Source of the DNA: an uncultured Eubacteriales bacterium
Lineage (GTDB): Bacteria; Bacillota; Clostridia; Oscillospirales; Acutalibacteraceae
Direction of reading: 5' to 3'
DNA: 11,139 nucleotides
Assembly (NCBI GenBank): GCA_900317215.1
Contig: ONFW01000021.1
Location: 1-11,139, forward strand
How positions within the stretch are numbered: the first letter of the stretch is position 1; the number at the start of each line of letters is the position of its first letter. Shown here one piece after another: positions 1-7,097 of this stretch. The notes beneath the pieces are model-generated. The model did no database searches and was not told the origin of the DNA. It saw only the letters and a program-made list of their open reading frames with translations. The position numbers were made by a program, and so were the translations under genes.

Positions 1-248
1 ACTATCTGGTTTACATTTGTTATCTTTATGCTTCCGCCCTTGCTCTCCATCTTGTTCTGAGCCTGCACCAGAACACGAAGCCCTGCTGATGAGATATAGT
101 CTACATCTGTAAAATCAAGGATAAGCTCCTTGGCGGATTCCGGCAAGGTATCAATGGCATATTTCAGCTCAGGTGAGGTATTAGTGTCGATCTTTCCCTG
201 AGGCGCAAGGATATGTGTGGTTCCGTAAGAATTAATGTTAATGTTCAT
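1..248 (-). CDS. STAS-domain anti-sigma factor antagonist (SpoIIAA/RsbV-like), 3' end outside window
   Basis: The first 82 codons of a STAS-domain protein are visible; it runs off the window edge. It begins MNININSYGTTHILAPQGKID, the usual first beta strands of an anti-anti-sigma factor. It contains DFTDVDYISSAGLRVL at residues 45-60, which aligns with the SpoIIAA/RsbV motif D-S-[ST]-G-L-G. Ser54 matches the serine that the anti-sigma kinase phosphorylates in that family. Such proteins bind an RsbW/SpoIIAB-type ATPase when unphosphorylated and so release a sigma factor or other partner. The start is clear: GGAGG lies 8 nt upstream, and the ATG overlaps the TGA stop of the MATE gene as ATGA, so translation is probably coupled. 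Being third in the NRPS-MATE operon suggests it tunes that cassette, but the partner kinase or phosphatase is not in view. The family assignment is firm; the role is inferred. Confidence 0.85.
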   Translation of the reverse strand, partial: MNININSYGTTHILAPQGKIDTNTSPELKYAIDTLPESAKELILDFTDVDYISSAGLRVLVQAQNKMESKGGSIKITNVNQI

Positions 249-1657
249 TTTTTATCCTCCAATTTTTTTAGCTTGACATAAGCATATTTTTTTCGGTATG
301 CAAAAAGGAATACAGCGCTTACGATCAGTGAGATCGCTTCTGTAACCGACCATGATACCCACATCCCGTTTTCTCCGAACAGCCACGAAAGCAGGAAAAG
401 CATTCCCGTGAGTATGATAAGCGTTCTGAGAATGGACAGGAAAGCAGATATGCCTCCGTTTGAAAAGGCTGTAAACAGTGCCGAGGCAAACGCATTGAAG
501 CCAACAAACAGAGCGGCAGGAACAGCAAACAGGAAGCCCTTCATGGTAAGCTCGTAAATATGTGTGCCGCTTGTAAAGAACAAGCCCACGATAGGTTCAC
601 GTAACAGGAAGAAAATCACCGACAAAACGATACCGAGAATGGTTGTCCAAAGAATACTTAGCTTGAAGACCTTTGCCCGCATTTCCTTGTTGCCTGTTCC
701 GTAATGGTAGGAAAACACAGGAGCTACCGCCATAGTAAAGCCCATAAATACTGCGATAATGACAAACTGGAAATACAGCACTACCGAAAGTGCAGATTGT
801 CCTATCTCGCCCTGAAAACGGAAAATAATATGGTTCATAAACAGAGCGGTCACGCCGCCGGAAAGATTAGAGATCATCTCCGATGAGCCGTTGAAGCAGA
901 TGAAACCGATCTCCTTGAGTCTTATTCTGGTAAAGCCTATTTTATACTTGCTCTTTCCGATAGGTGAATAGTAATAAAAAGCATAAAATATGGTTACGGC
1001 ATAACCGATAGCCGTAGCAATAGCCGCTCCGGTAATGCCCCAGTTAAACACAGCCATAAACAGCCAGTCGAGCACGCAGTTGAGAACACCGCCTATAATG
1101 AGCAGAACAGCAGCTAAAACGGATCGTCCCTCACCTATAAGCATAACACCCAGAGCCATTTGCAGCATTATAACAGGTCCTGCCGCAGAAAGAACTGTAT
1201 AATACGGACGCAGATATTCTACGTTGATCTCCGAGGCTCCGAGCCATACCATGATCGTTTCACGAAAGATCAGACACAACGCCGCTATAATAACCGATAC
1301 TATAACGGAGAATATAATGGTTTCCGAAAAAACACGGTCGGCTTCCTTTTTCTTTCCCTCGCCAACAAGCTTGACAACGACAGCGTTACCGCCTGTTCCG
1401 AGCATTATTCCAGCAGCTACAAAGAGAGAGAGTATAGGATAGAACAGATTCACCGCGGCAATAGATATCTCTCCGACCTCCGGCGTACCAACGAATTTTT
1501 CAATGAACATACCGTCCACAAGCTGATATACAGCCACAAACACCAGTGCAAATATAGACGGAAGGGCAAACCTCATAAGCGAAAAGAAGCCGAAATTCTG
1601 ACCAAGCTGCTTATCCTCATCGCTGATCGGCTTTTCTTTCGTTTTTATTTCATCCAT
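245..1657 (-). CDS. MATE-family multidrug/metabolite efflux transporter
   Basis: This is a 470-residue polytopic membrane protein, the usual length for a MATE (multidrug and toxic compound extrusion) transporter. A short charged N-terminus (about 25 residues) is followed by hydrophobic segments consistent with twelve helices in two halves. Family-typical stretches include ALPSIFALVFVAVYQLVDGM near residues 31-50 and GTGGNAVVVKLVGEGKKKEA near 87-106, at the end of the second helix and the following loop. These proteins export organic cations, drugs or natural products in exchange for Na+ or H+. The start is supported by AAAGGAG about 12 nt upstream, inside the end of the condensation-domain gene, which it overlaps by 13 nt. 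Its stop overlaps the STAS start. Lying inside an NRPS operon, it most likely exports the product or gives self-protection, though the substrate cannot be read from sequence. The family call is secure. Confidence 0.93.
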   Translation of the reverse strand: MDEIKTKEKPISDEDKQLGQNFGFFSLMRFALPSIFALVFVAVYQLVDGMFIEKFVGTPEVGEISIAAVNLFYPILSLFVAAGIMLGTGGNAVVVKLVGEGKKKEADRVFSETIIFSVIVSVIIAALCLIFRETIMVWLGASEINVEYLRPYYTVLSAAGPVIMLQMALGVMLIGEGRSVLAAVLLIIGGVLNCVLDWLFMAVFNWGITGAAIATAIGYAVTIFYAFYYYSPIGKSKYKIGFTRIRLKEIGFICFNGSSEMISNLSGGVTALFMNHIIFRFQGEIGQSALSVVLYFQFVIIAVFMGFTMAVAPVFSYHYGTGNKEMRAKVFKLSILWTTILGIVLSVIFFLLREPIVGLFFTSGTHIYELTMKGFLFAVPAALFVGFNAFASALFTAFSNGGISAFLSILRTLIILTGMLFLLSWLFGENGMWVSWSVTEAISLIVSAVFLFAYRKKYAYVKLKKLEDKK

Positions 1658-2817
1658 AAGATAAAGAAGCTCCTTTCATTTACCTTGCTGAGTATCTTTT
1701 TAAGAGCCTTCTTTACGGTTGCATTTTCTTCATCGCAAAGTGAGAGAAGCACCTCTGTGACTGCGACAAAAATATTACTGAATCTTTCCATGCTTTCACG
1801 CTTATAGCGTGAGGCTGCGTAGTCAAGAACAAGCTCCAGACCGCTCTTGCCGTCCAGTATCTGAACATCAAGAATGTTTTCAGCAGCCGGTGTATTCTGT
1901 CTGACATCGATCGTGTCAATATTCAGGTCATCCATTTCTCCTCCGGCGTCGCGTATATCCTCCTGATAAAGAAAACAGAGCATATCATCATCAACGGCAG
2001 ATTTTCCAAGTGTTGTGTAGGGGTAGCTGTTATGAGCGATGCCCTCTGAAAGCTGCTTCTGCACATCTGCATAGAGGTCTTTTATCATCTGATCCTTTTT
2101 GAAATGTACGGCAACAGGAAGATCATTCAGCAGCAGACCGATCGTATTCATTTTTGAAAGATCATCTCTGCCGTTGTATGTCCATGAGATCTTGATATCG
2201 TCCTTCTTGTTATATATCGCTACTGACATCATAGAGACAAGGGAGAAAAATGCATTTCTGGTCACCTTGTACTTCTCCTCAACAGCCTGCATTGCCTCCT
2301 CGTTTTTGCTCAGACCAACACTGAGCTGTGCCAGAGTGTTTTCTCTGACCTCAAAGTCCACCTGCGGACGAGTAGAAAACTCTCCGTCATAAAGCTCTTC
2401 AAAATATTTCTTATCTTCAAGATAGCGGTCGGTCTTCATGGCCGCTTCACGGTCGTTCAGCATCATGTAGTAATAGTCACGATCAAGCTCCATGTCATAA
2501 TATGCCTTGATTATATCAGCAAAAATAACCTGGAACGATGTGCCGTCAAACACGGTATGGTGAACATCAAAGAAAGCGTAGCCTGCTTCTTCTGTTTCAA
2601 ACACTCTCAGGCGGTAAAGCCTTGAGTTTATTATGCGAAACGGCTTGACAAGAGAATCCTTGATAGCCTGAAACTCCTTTTCCGTCATCTTTTCAACGGT
2701 AAGCTTTTCACAAAGCTCAGGGTGATATTCCTGAACGATCTCTCCGTCGTTGTTAAAGACGAATTTTGTTGTGAGCGCCGGATGAGCTTCTATTACCTTT
2801 TCCAGCGCCTGCGCCAT
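1645..2817 (-). CDS. NRPS condensation domain, main part (separated from A-PCP by a frame change)
   Basis: This 390-codon frame carries most of an NRPS condensation (C) domain, which normally joins two carrier-bound acyl groups through an amide bond. Visible motifs are DVHHTVFDG at residues 84-92 (C3, HHxxxDG, with His87 as the catalytic His), NGRDD at 215-219 (C4 region), IGLLLNDLP at 226-234 (C5) and SYPY near 264-267 (C6 region). The C1 region is missing here and lies at the end of the upstream frame (SLTPYQTYMIDY). The frame therefore begins in mid-domain at ALEKVIEAHPAL. The first ATG (2815-2817) has no convincing ribosome-binding site, so independent initiation looks weak; 25 nt overlap the upstream frame. 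It is read here as the second half of one A-PCP-C protein, broken by a one-base difference in an A/T run. Catalytic residues are intact. Confidence 0.85.
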   Translation of the reverse strand: MAQALEKVIEAHPALTTKFVFNNDGEIVQEYHPELCEKLTVEKMTEKEFQAIKDSLVKPFRIINSRLYRLRVFETEEAGYAFFDVHHTVFDGTSFQVIFADIIKAYYDMELDRDYYYMMLNDREAAMKTDRYLEDKKYFEELYDGEFSTRPQVDFEVRENTLAQLSVGLSKNEEAMQAVEEKYKVTRNAFFSLVSMMSVAIYNKKDDIKISWTYNGRDDLSKMNTIGLLLNDLPVAVHFKKDQMIKDLYADVQKQLSEGIAHNSYPYTTLGKSAVDDDMLCFLYQEDIRDAGGEMDDLNIDTIDVRQNTPAAENILDVQILDGKSGLELVLDYAASRYKRESMERFSNIFVAVTEVLLSLCDEENATVKKALKKILSKVNERSFFILWMK

Positions 2818-2821
2818 TTTT
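2793..2821 (-). other. Frame junction inside the NRPS condensation domain
   Basis: On the minus strand the upstream frame reads F-A-P-E-K and then leaves the protein family as W-R-R-R-W-K-R before TAA. The downstream frame starts M-A-Q-A-L-E-K-V-I-E, which is the expected continuation of a condensation domain. The switch falls at a run of five A (plus-strand T at 2817-2821). A sixth A would give GAA AAA ATG GCG and one continuous A-PCP-C protein. The possibilities are a sequencing or assembly indel, a true recent frameshift, slippage at the A-run, or reinitiation at the ATG. The sequence alone does not decide between them. Confidence 0.8.
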
Positions 2822-4625
2822 CGGGAGCAAACTGTTCCTTGTCAAAGCGCAGCATCGTAAACAGATTGAGCATTGTGGACATAGGGGTGTACATCTGATA
2901 GTCTATCATGTATGTCTGATAGGGAGTCAGGGAATGAGCTTCCTTTCTGCCTCTTTCGTCACGCTCTTCGTTGGATTCCTCCATTCCGTTCGGGTACTTT
3001 GTTTTGTATATCTCAGCGATCTTCTCAGGTGTGTGTCCGGCAAAAACATCCGCTGCGGACAAGCCGTTGATCTTTGATTCCACAAGCACCTCCATAGATG
3101 CCAGTGAATCTCCGCCGAGCTTATAGAAGTCATCATGGATACCGACACGCTCTATTTTCAGCACCTTTGCAAAGGCATTGCACAATGCAGTTTCAAGCTC
3201 ATCACGTGGAGCGGCATAATCATCAATGTAATCCTCTAACTTCGGTGCAGGAAGAGCTTTTCTGTCCATTTTTCCGGTCGCCTTTAAGGGGATCTCATCT
3301 ATCTGGATAAAATAGGACGGCAGCATATAATAAGGCAGATACTGCTCCATTGCCTTTCTTGTCTTATCAAAATCGACCTTAAGCTTTTTGTCAAGGTAAT
3401 AAACAGCAATAAACACACGGCTTCCGTCATCAAATATCCTTGCGGCTGCCCAGTCGATACCGAGAACCTTTTTGGCGACCTCTTCTATCTCACCCGGCTC
3501 AACACGGTTGCCGTTTACCTTGACCATATCGTTCAGTCTGCCCTTTATGATGAGATCTCCGTTTTCATTTCTTACTGCTAAGTCGGCTGTATGATAGATT
3601 CCATTCTTAAACGCCTTTTCAGTCTCCTCGGGAAGATTGATATATCCCCTGACATATTTGTTTTCAAAACATATCTCGCCCTCTTCCCCGTCAGGGACCT
3701 CGTTTCCGTTTTCATCCAGCAGCATGACATGATGACCGAATTCCGAATGTCCTACAGGAGTCTGTGAATACTTTTTGTCGATCTTGAAATGAGCCACTGC
3801 AAAACCGGATTCGCTCATAAGGTAGAAGTTATGTATCGTCAGCCCGTCAAGCCAGACTTCATTTGCAGGCTCCGAGCCGATAATGCAGAATTTGAGCATA
3901 GGCGGCTTCTGCTTCAGCTTTCGGATATATGACGGAGTAAGGAAGGTGCCTGTTATCTTGTTTTTGATGATGAACATACCGATAAGCAGCGGGTTCTTTA
4001 TTACAGCATAGGGAACTACAAAATTCAGCACGGCATAATACAGCCCGTAAACGATTATAAGCAGTGAGGCAACAAAATTAAGCGGAGCAACAAGAGCAAA
4101 CCTGTCGTTTTCTGTTGTCAGCGGCTCGCAGCTTGACATTGTGACCGAGTTTATCATGCGGTCAATGTTGCCGTATTCATGCAGAACACCCTTTGGGTTG
4201 CCTGTTGTACCGGAGGTATATACCGCAAAGGCAGCCGCTCTTTCATCAACAGGCTCGTGTCCTGCTTTCGGCTCAAGAGTCTGTATCTCCTGCCATACGT
4301 CAGCATTGATTACGACCTTACAGCCGCAGTCCTTTTTAATAAATTCTATCCTTTCCGGAGCGTAGTTATCCTCCACGATAACAAAGGCGGAACCGTTTTT
4401 CCACACGCCCATTAAGGCAATAATAGGCGTCATGCCCCTGGGAAGGCAGATCATAACAAAATCCTCCTTGCCGACCCCCTCGCTCTGAAGATAGGCATAA
4501 ACCTTGCCTGAAACTGTATCAAGCTGGGAGAAGGTTATCCCCTTTGTGTTCACGTCATCGCAAAGAACTCTTTTATCGGCAAAAAGCCTTGCGTTTTCTT
4601 CAAATTTTTCAAAAAATCCCGTCAT
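2793..4625 (-). CDS. NRPS adenylation domain + carrier protein + start of condensation domain
   Basis: This 610-codon frame starts a single-module nonribosomal peptide synthetase. The adenylation domain spans about residues 1-460: A3 phosphate loop VYTSGTTGNPKGV (135-147), A5 NFYLMSE (266-272), A7 YHTADL (344-349), A8 GRLNDMVKVNGNRVEPGEIE (362-381) and A10 KATGKMDRK with catalytic Lys452. It activates an acid with ATP and loads it on the carrier domain (about 475-545), whose LGGDSL (503-508) holds Ser507 for phosphopantetheine. Then come a charged linker and the C1 region of a condensation domain (565-603). The frame ends out of register after FAPEK. The start is clear: AGGAGG lies 7 nt before the ATG. 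At the A4 position the usual FDxS is FVAS, so the Asp that grips the alpha-amino group is Val185. The substrate is unknown and no thioesterase or reductase domain is visible. Confidence 0.9.
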   Translation of the reverse strand: MTGFFEKFEENARLFADKRVLCDDVNTKGITFSQLDTVSGKVYAYLQSEGVGKEDFVMICLPRGMTPIIALMGVWKNGSAFVIVEDNYAPERIEFIKKDCGCKVVINADVWQEIQTLEPKAGHEPVDERAAAFAVYTSGTTGNPKGVLHEYGNIDRMINSVTMSSCEPLTTENDRFALVAPLNFVASLLIIVYGLYYAVLNFVVPYAVIKNPLLIGMFIIKNKITGTFLTPSYIRKLKQKPPMLKFCIIGSEPANEVWLDGLTIHNFYLMSESGFAVAHFKIDKKYSQTPVGHSEFGHHVMLLDENGNEVPDGEEGEICFENKYVRGYINLPEETEKAFKNGIYHTADLAVRNENGDLIIKGRLNDMVKVNGNRVEPGEIEEVAKKVLGIDWAAARIFDDGSRVFIAVYYLDKKLKVDFDKTRKAMEQYLPYYMLPSYFIQIDEIPLKATGKMDRKALPAPKLEDYIDDYAAPRDELETALCNAFAKVLKIERVGIHDDFYKLGGDSLASMEVLVESKINGLSAADVFAGHTPEKIAEIYKTKYPNGMEESNEERDERGRKEAHSLTPYQTYMIDYQMYTPMSTMLNLFTMLRFDKEQFAPEKWRRRWKR

Positions 4626-4727
4626 TTTTTATCCTCCTGAGATAACAATTTGTTTTATTAATGCTTAAAAAACAATTATCGTAATTCACCTGATACATAC
4701 ATATTTTAAAGCAATCAAACAACTAAT

Positions 4728-4756
4728 ATTTTAGCATAATGCAAAAAAAAAATCAA
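4728..4756 (-). promoter_or_regulatory. Sigma-A-type promoter for the NRPS-MATE-STAS operon
   Basis: On the minus strand, TTGATT (4751-4756) and TAAAAT (4728-4733) are separated by 17 nt, and TGC precedes the -10 box to make an extended -10. Much of the spacer is a run of T. The predicted start of transcription is near 4721, leaving a leader of about 95 nt before the synthetase ATG at 4625. Confidence 0.7.
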
Positions 4757-4805
4757 CAAGCAGTTTTATTATGTAACATCTTAAATGCATTTCTGCAAGA
4801 AAAAC

Positions 4806-4835
4806 TTGAAATGATGTGCCCTGTCGTGGTATAAT
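4806..4835 (+). promoter_or_regulatory. Sigma-A-type promoter for the secreted peptidase
   Basis: TTGAAA (4806-4811) and a perfect TATAAT (4830-4835) are separated by 18 nt. Transcription would begin near 4842, about 67 nt before the peptidase start. The promoter is divergent from the NRPS promoter, with about 50 nt between the two -35 boxes, so a shared regulator could act on both. Confidence 0.72.
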
Positions 4836-4857
4836 AAGGCTAGCTGGAGGTTTACAC

Positions 4858-4884
4858 GTGATAGGGCGTAATTCATCCGGTTGA
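4858..4884 (+). CDS. Possible eight-codon leader peptide upstream of the peptidase
   Basis: A GTG start at 4858 opens the frame V/M-I-G-R-N-S-S-G followed by TGA. GGAGG at 4846-4850 stands 7 nt before it, an ideal spacing, and the predicted transcript begins only a few nt earlier. Its stop lies 12 nt before the peptidase ribosome-binding site, so its translation could influence the downstream gene. It may equally be chance; there is no run of regulatory codons and no clear attenuator hairpin. Confidence 0.25.
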   Translation: MIGRNSSG

Positions 4885-4895
4885 AATATGTTTTC

Positions 4896-4901
4896 AGGAG
4901 G
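4896..4901 (+). promoter_or_regulatory. Ribosome-binding site that fixes the peptidase start
   Basis: AGGAGG lies 7 nt before the ATG at 4909. An in-frame ATG at 4888 lies upstream of this site and has no Shine-Dalgarno sequence of its own, so 4909 is the chosen start. Starting there also places a Met-Lys-Lys signal peptide exactly at the N-terminus. Confidence 0.85.
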
Positions 4902-4908
4902 TAAAACC

Positions 4909-7002
4909 ATGAAAAAATCTTTATCGATCACAAGTATCTCCCTTGCGGCGGCTATGATCCTAAGTATGTCATTGCCGCTGACAGTCAATGCCGTTGACGT
5001 TGCATTAACCCTCAGAGATACTGAAGAACCTGTCGCCGCTTACGAGACTGAAGGATTTGTCCCCGATTACGACTACGGAGATGCGCTCACTACAAAGGAA
5101 CTTACTGCATATGTCTACAGCATGGATAAGACCGAAACGCTGACCTGTGTTTTTGTAAGCTCCTTGCCCGATATGCCGTACATAAGCACGGTAGATTATC
5201 TGAAACATATATATAAGGACGAACCGACCGAGGAGCCAGATCCCGACGTCACCTACGGCACCTACACGATAACTAACCCGAAGGGAACAATGGTTGTTGA
5301 TACCGTAAACGAAACACTGCATTTTGATTATTTTGAGGGCTTTGTCTCAGCCGCTCCAAATGTAGAGGGTACCTCACTGGATTCCCCTTACTGTAAGGAA
5401 AACGGAACCACTCATGAGAATGATGTAAACGAACTTGACCTCGATCTTTCGGAATACAATATCGATATCCTTGAAGTAGGCGGAAAATCATATTTTCCGT
5501 TATCTACTATAAGTCTTTTATTCGGCGAAACATATAACGCAGCCATATACAACGAGGACTGCATCTATTTTGTACATTGCTCCGATATAGTATCTTCAGG
5601 AGCCACCTATTTCGATAAGACTATACCGTTACAGACACTTGAGCGCAGTGATGATCTTACCGCGCTCGCATATAATGAGCTGTGCTTTGCTATTGATAAG
5701 CTCTACGGCAGACCTGCAAGTTCTGAAATAGCTTCTACTCTTGAGGGAATGAGCTTCGACAAGACTCTTGAAGAATACAGTGATGATACCCGCCATGCGA
5801 AGGAACTGCTTTTATCTAACGACAAGGCGGAATATCTCCTCGGAATGTGCAGTCTCGGTAAGATCTTTGATGACGGAGGTCATACGGCACTGTATTTTCC
5901 TTTTGTTAATGTTCTGCTGAACTCCGATTCTGCTGTTGGTCAAGAGATCATAAGAAAACAGGCCGAAGGAGAATTGACTGAAAGCGATAAGAACGCGATA
6001 CAATTCGTATTCTCCGCCACTGGCGCAGCAGACAAAACAGGCATCACCTCCTGCAGAAGTGAGAACTTCAGCAAATACGAAACCGTTAAAACATGGGATG
6101 ATGAATCAAAATCAGGCTTAGTTATAAGCGGAGATACTGCAGTTTTTTCCTTTGATTCATTTGCGAACGAGGCAGTATACAACTTGAAATGGTCGCTTGA
6201 CTATGCAAAAGAAAAGGGCGTCAAGCGTTTTGTTATAGACCTGTCCTGTAACGGCGGAGGAAACTCTGCTGTTGTAGTGTATATCATGACACTGCTGACC
6301 AACAATAATAAGGACAATAATTCCAATTTTGTAAGGAATTTACAAGTGCTCACCGATAATATCACACGTACCAATTACCTGATCGACCTTAACCTTGACG
6401 GAGAGATCAACGATCTTGATAAGGAGGTTTACTATGATTTTGAGTATGCGGTGATCACATCAAAGTATTCCTACTCCTGTGGCAACCTTCTCCCCTGCCT
6501 TGCAAAAGACGTCGGCATTCCGGTCCTTGGTCAGAGAAGCGGCGGCGGAGCCTGCTCGATCATGATACCCTATACCTCCGAAGGATTTTACTTCTCAATG
6601 TCATGCTATAATAAGTATATCACTAAGGACAATAAGGATGTTGACAGCGGCGCTGAGCTTGATTACGAGCTGGCAAAGCTGGTGACTGACGATCAGGGCA
6701 ACACAACGGTTGACTACTCCGGCTTATACGATATTGAAAGCATCAATAAAATGATAGATGAGTTTTACGGCGTTTCGGAAGAGCCTTCTGAGCAGTCCTC
6801 TGAGCAATCTTCGGAGCAGTCTTCGGAGCAGTCTTCGGAGCAGCCCTCCGAGCAGACCTCTAAGCTGCCCACGATCAATCCCGGCATAGATTCACCTGCT
6901 ACAGGCGATAGCACACCGTTTATACCCGTTGTTATTATTCTTACACTTGCAGCCTCAGTATGCATGATTATAATCTGCCGCAGAAAAACAACCGGACGCT
7001 GA
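4909..7002 (+). CDS. Secreted, wall-anchored S41-family (C-terminal-processing/tricorn-type) serine peptidase
   Basis: This 697-residue exported protein begins with MKKSLSITSIS, a hydrophobic core and a likely cleavage near VNA (residue 28). Residues 40-225 form an unassigned extracellular region; ILEVGGKSYFPLSTISLLFG near 187-206 resembles copper-amine-oxidase-N-like beta domains. The S41 core follows: DDGGHTALYF (His325, matching the DxHT motif), VIDLSCNGGGN (442-452), SYSCGN with probable nucleophile Ser523, GQRSGGG (541-547) and DSGAELD (579-585). An EF-hand-like loop DLNLDGEINDLD (493-504) lies between the NGGG strand and the nucleophile. Residues 626-649 are six PSEQ/SSEQ repeats, a wall-spanning stalk. 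SPATGD (662-667), a hydrophobic helix (about 670-690) and CRRK then form a sortase-type anchor. It probably cleaves peptides at the cell surface; substrates are unknown. It may be co-transcribed with the next gene, since no terminator lies between them. Confidence 0.85.
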   Translation: MKKSLSITSISLAAAMILSMSLPLTVNAVDVALTLRDTEEPVAAYETEGFVPDYDYGDALTTKELTAYVYSMDKTETLTCVFVSSLPDMPYISTVDYLKHIYKDEPTEEPDPDVTYGTYTITNPKGTMVVDTVNETLHFDYFEGFVSAAPNVEGTSLDSPYCKENGTTHENDVNELDLDLSEYNIDILEVGGKSYFPLSTISLLFGETYNAAIYNEDCIYFVHCSDIVSSGATYFDKTIPLQTLERSDDLTALAYNELCFAIDKLYGRPASSEIASTLEGMSFDKTLEEYSDDTRHAKELLLSNDKAEYLLGMCSLGKIFDDGGHTALYFPFVNVLLNSDSAVGQEIIRKQAEGELTESDKNAIQFVFSATGAADKTGITSCRSENFSKYETVKTWDDESKSGLVISGDTAVFSFDSFANEAVYNLKWSLDYAKEKGVKRFVIDLSCNGGGNSAVVVYIMTLLTNNNKDNNSNFVRNLQVLTDNITRTNYLIDLNLDGEINDLDKEVYYDFEYAVITSKYSYSCGNLLPCLAKDVGIPVLGQRSGGGACSIMIPYTSEGFYFSMSCYNKYITKDNKDVDSGAELDYELAKLVTDDQGNTTVDYSGLYDIESINKMIDEFYGVSEEPSEQSSEQSSEQSSEQSSEQPSEQTSKLPTINPGIDSPATGDSTPFIPVVIILTLAASVCMIIICRRKTTGR
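6784..6855 (+). repeat. Six tandem 12-nt units encoding PSEQ/SSEQ
   Basis: Six in-frame units encode Pro-Ser-Glu-Gln, four copies of Ser-Ser-Glu-Gln, and a last Pro-Ser-Glu-Gln. Units differ at synonymous positions (TCT/TCC/TCG, CAG/CAA). The tract links the peptidase domain to the wall-anchor signal and is a likely site of copy-number variation between strains. Confidence 0.95.
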
Positions 7003-7024
7003 GAATTATCGATGAATTATCGAT
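7003..7024 (+). repeat. Perfect 11-bp tandem duplication after the peptidase stop
   Basis: GAATTATCGAT occurs twice in direct succession, starting at the base after the peptidase stop codon. Each copy ends in the palindrome ATCGAT. It is either a small slippage duplication or a two-site binding element with one-helical-turn spacing. No terminator is visible here. Confidence 0.9.
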
Positions 7025-7082
7025 CTCCTGTTTTCTGAATAATCAATACACGTCGTTTATTTATATTTTATATAATCAGAAC

Positions 7083-7097
7083 ATCAGGTTATCTGAT
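7083..7097 (+). repeat. Small inverted repeat upstream of the membrane-protein gene
   Basis: ATCAG-GTTAT-CTGAT forms a perfect 5-bp stem with a 5-nt loop, 14 nt upstream of the AGGAGG of the next gene. TATAAT hexamers at 7071-7076 and 7100-7105 lie nearby, but neither has a recognisable -35 box, so no promoter is called. It could be an operator or a leader hairpin. Confidence 0.35.

Noticed and set aside
1160..1807. A 215-codon open frame on the plus strand opposite the MATE and condensation genes
   Set aside because: Composition is unlike a real protein, there is no ribosome-binding site, and it lies antisense to two well-supported genes.
4731..4988. An 85-codon minus-strand frame across the divergent promoters
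   Set aside because: It covers both promoters and the start of the peptidase gene and lacks a ribosome-binding site.
6385..6420. A dockerin module for cellulosome attachment
   Set aside because: Only one calcium-type loop is present and it lies inside the peptidase domain, whereas dockerins carry two loops in a separate module.
6765..6965. A minus-strand frame rich in Ser-Glu-Asp-Cys repeats
   Set aside because: It is the antisense reading of the 12-nt repeats of the peptidase stalk and has no independent support.
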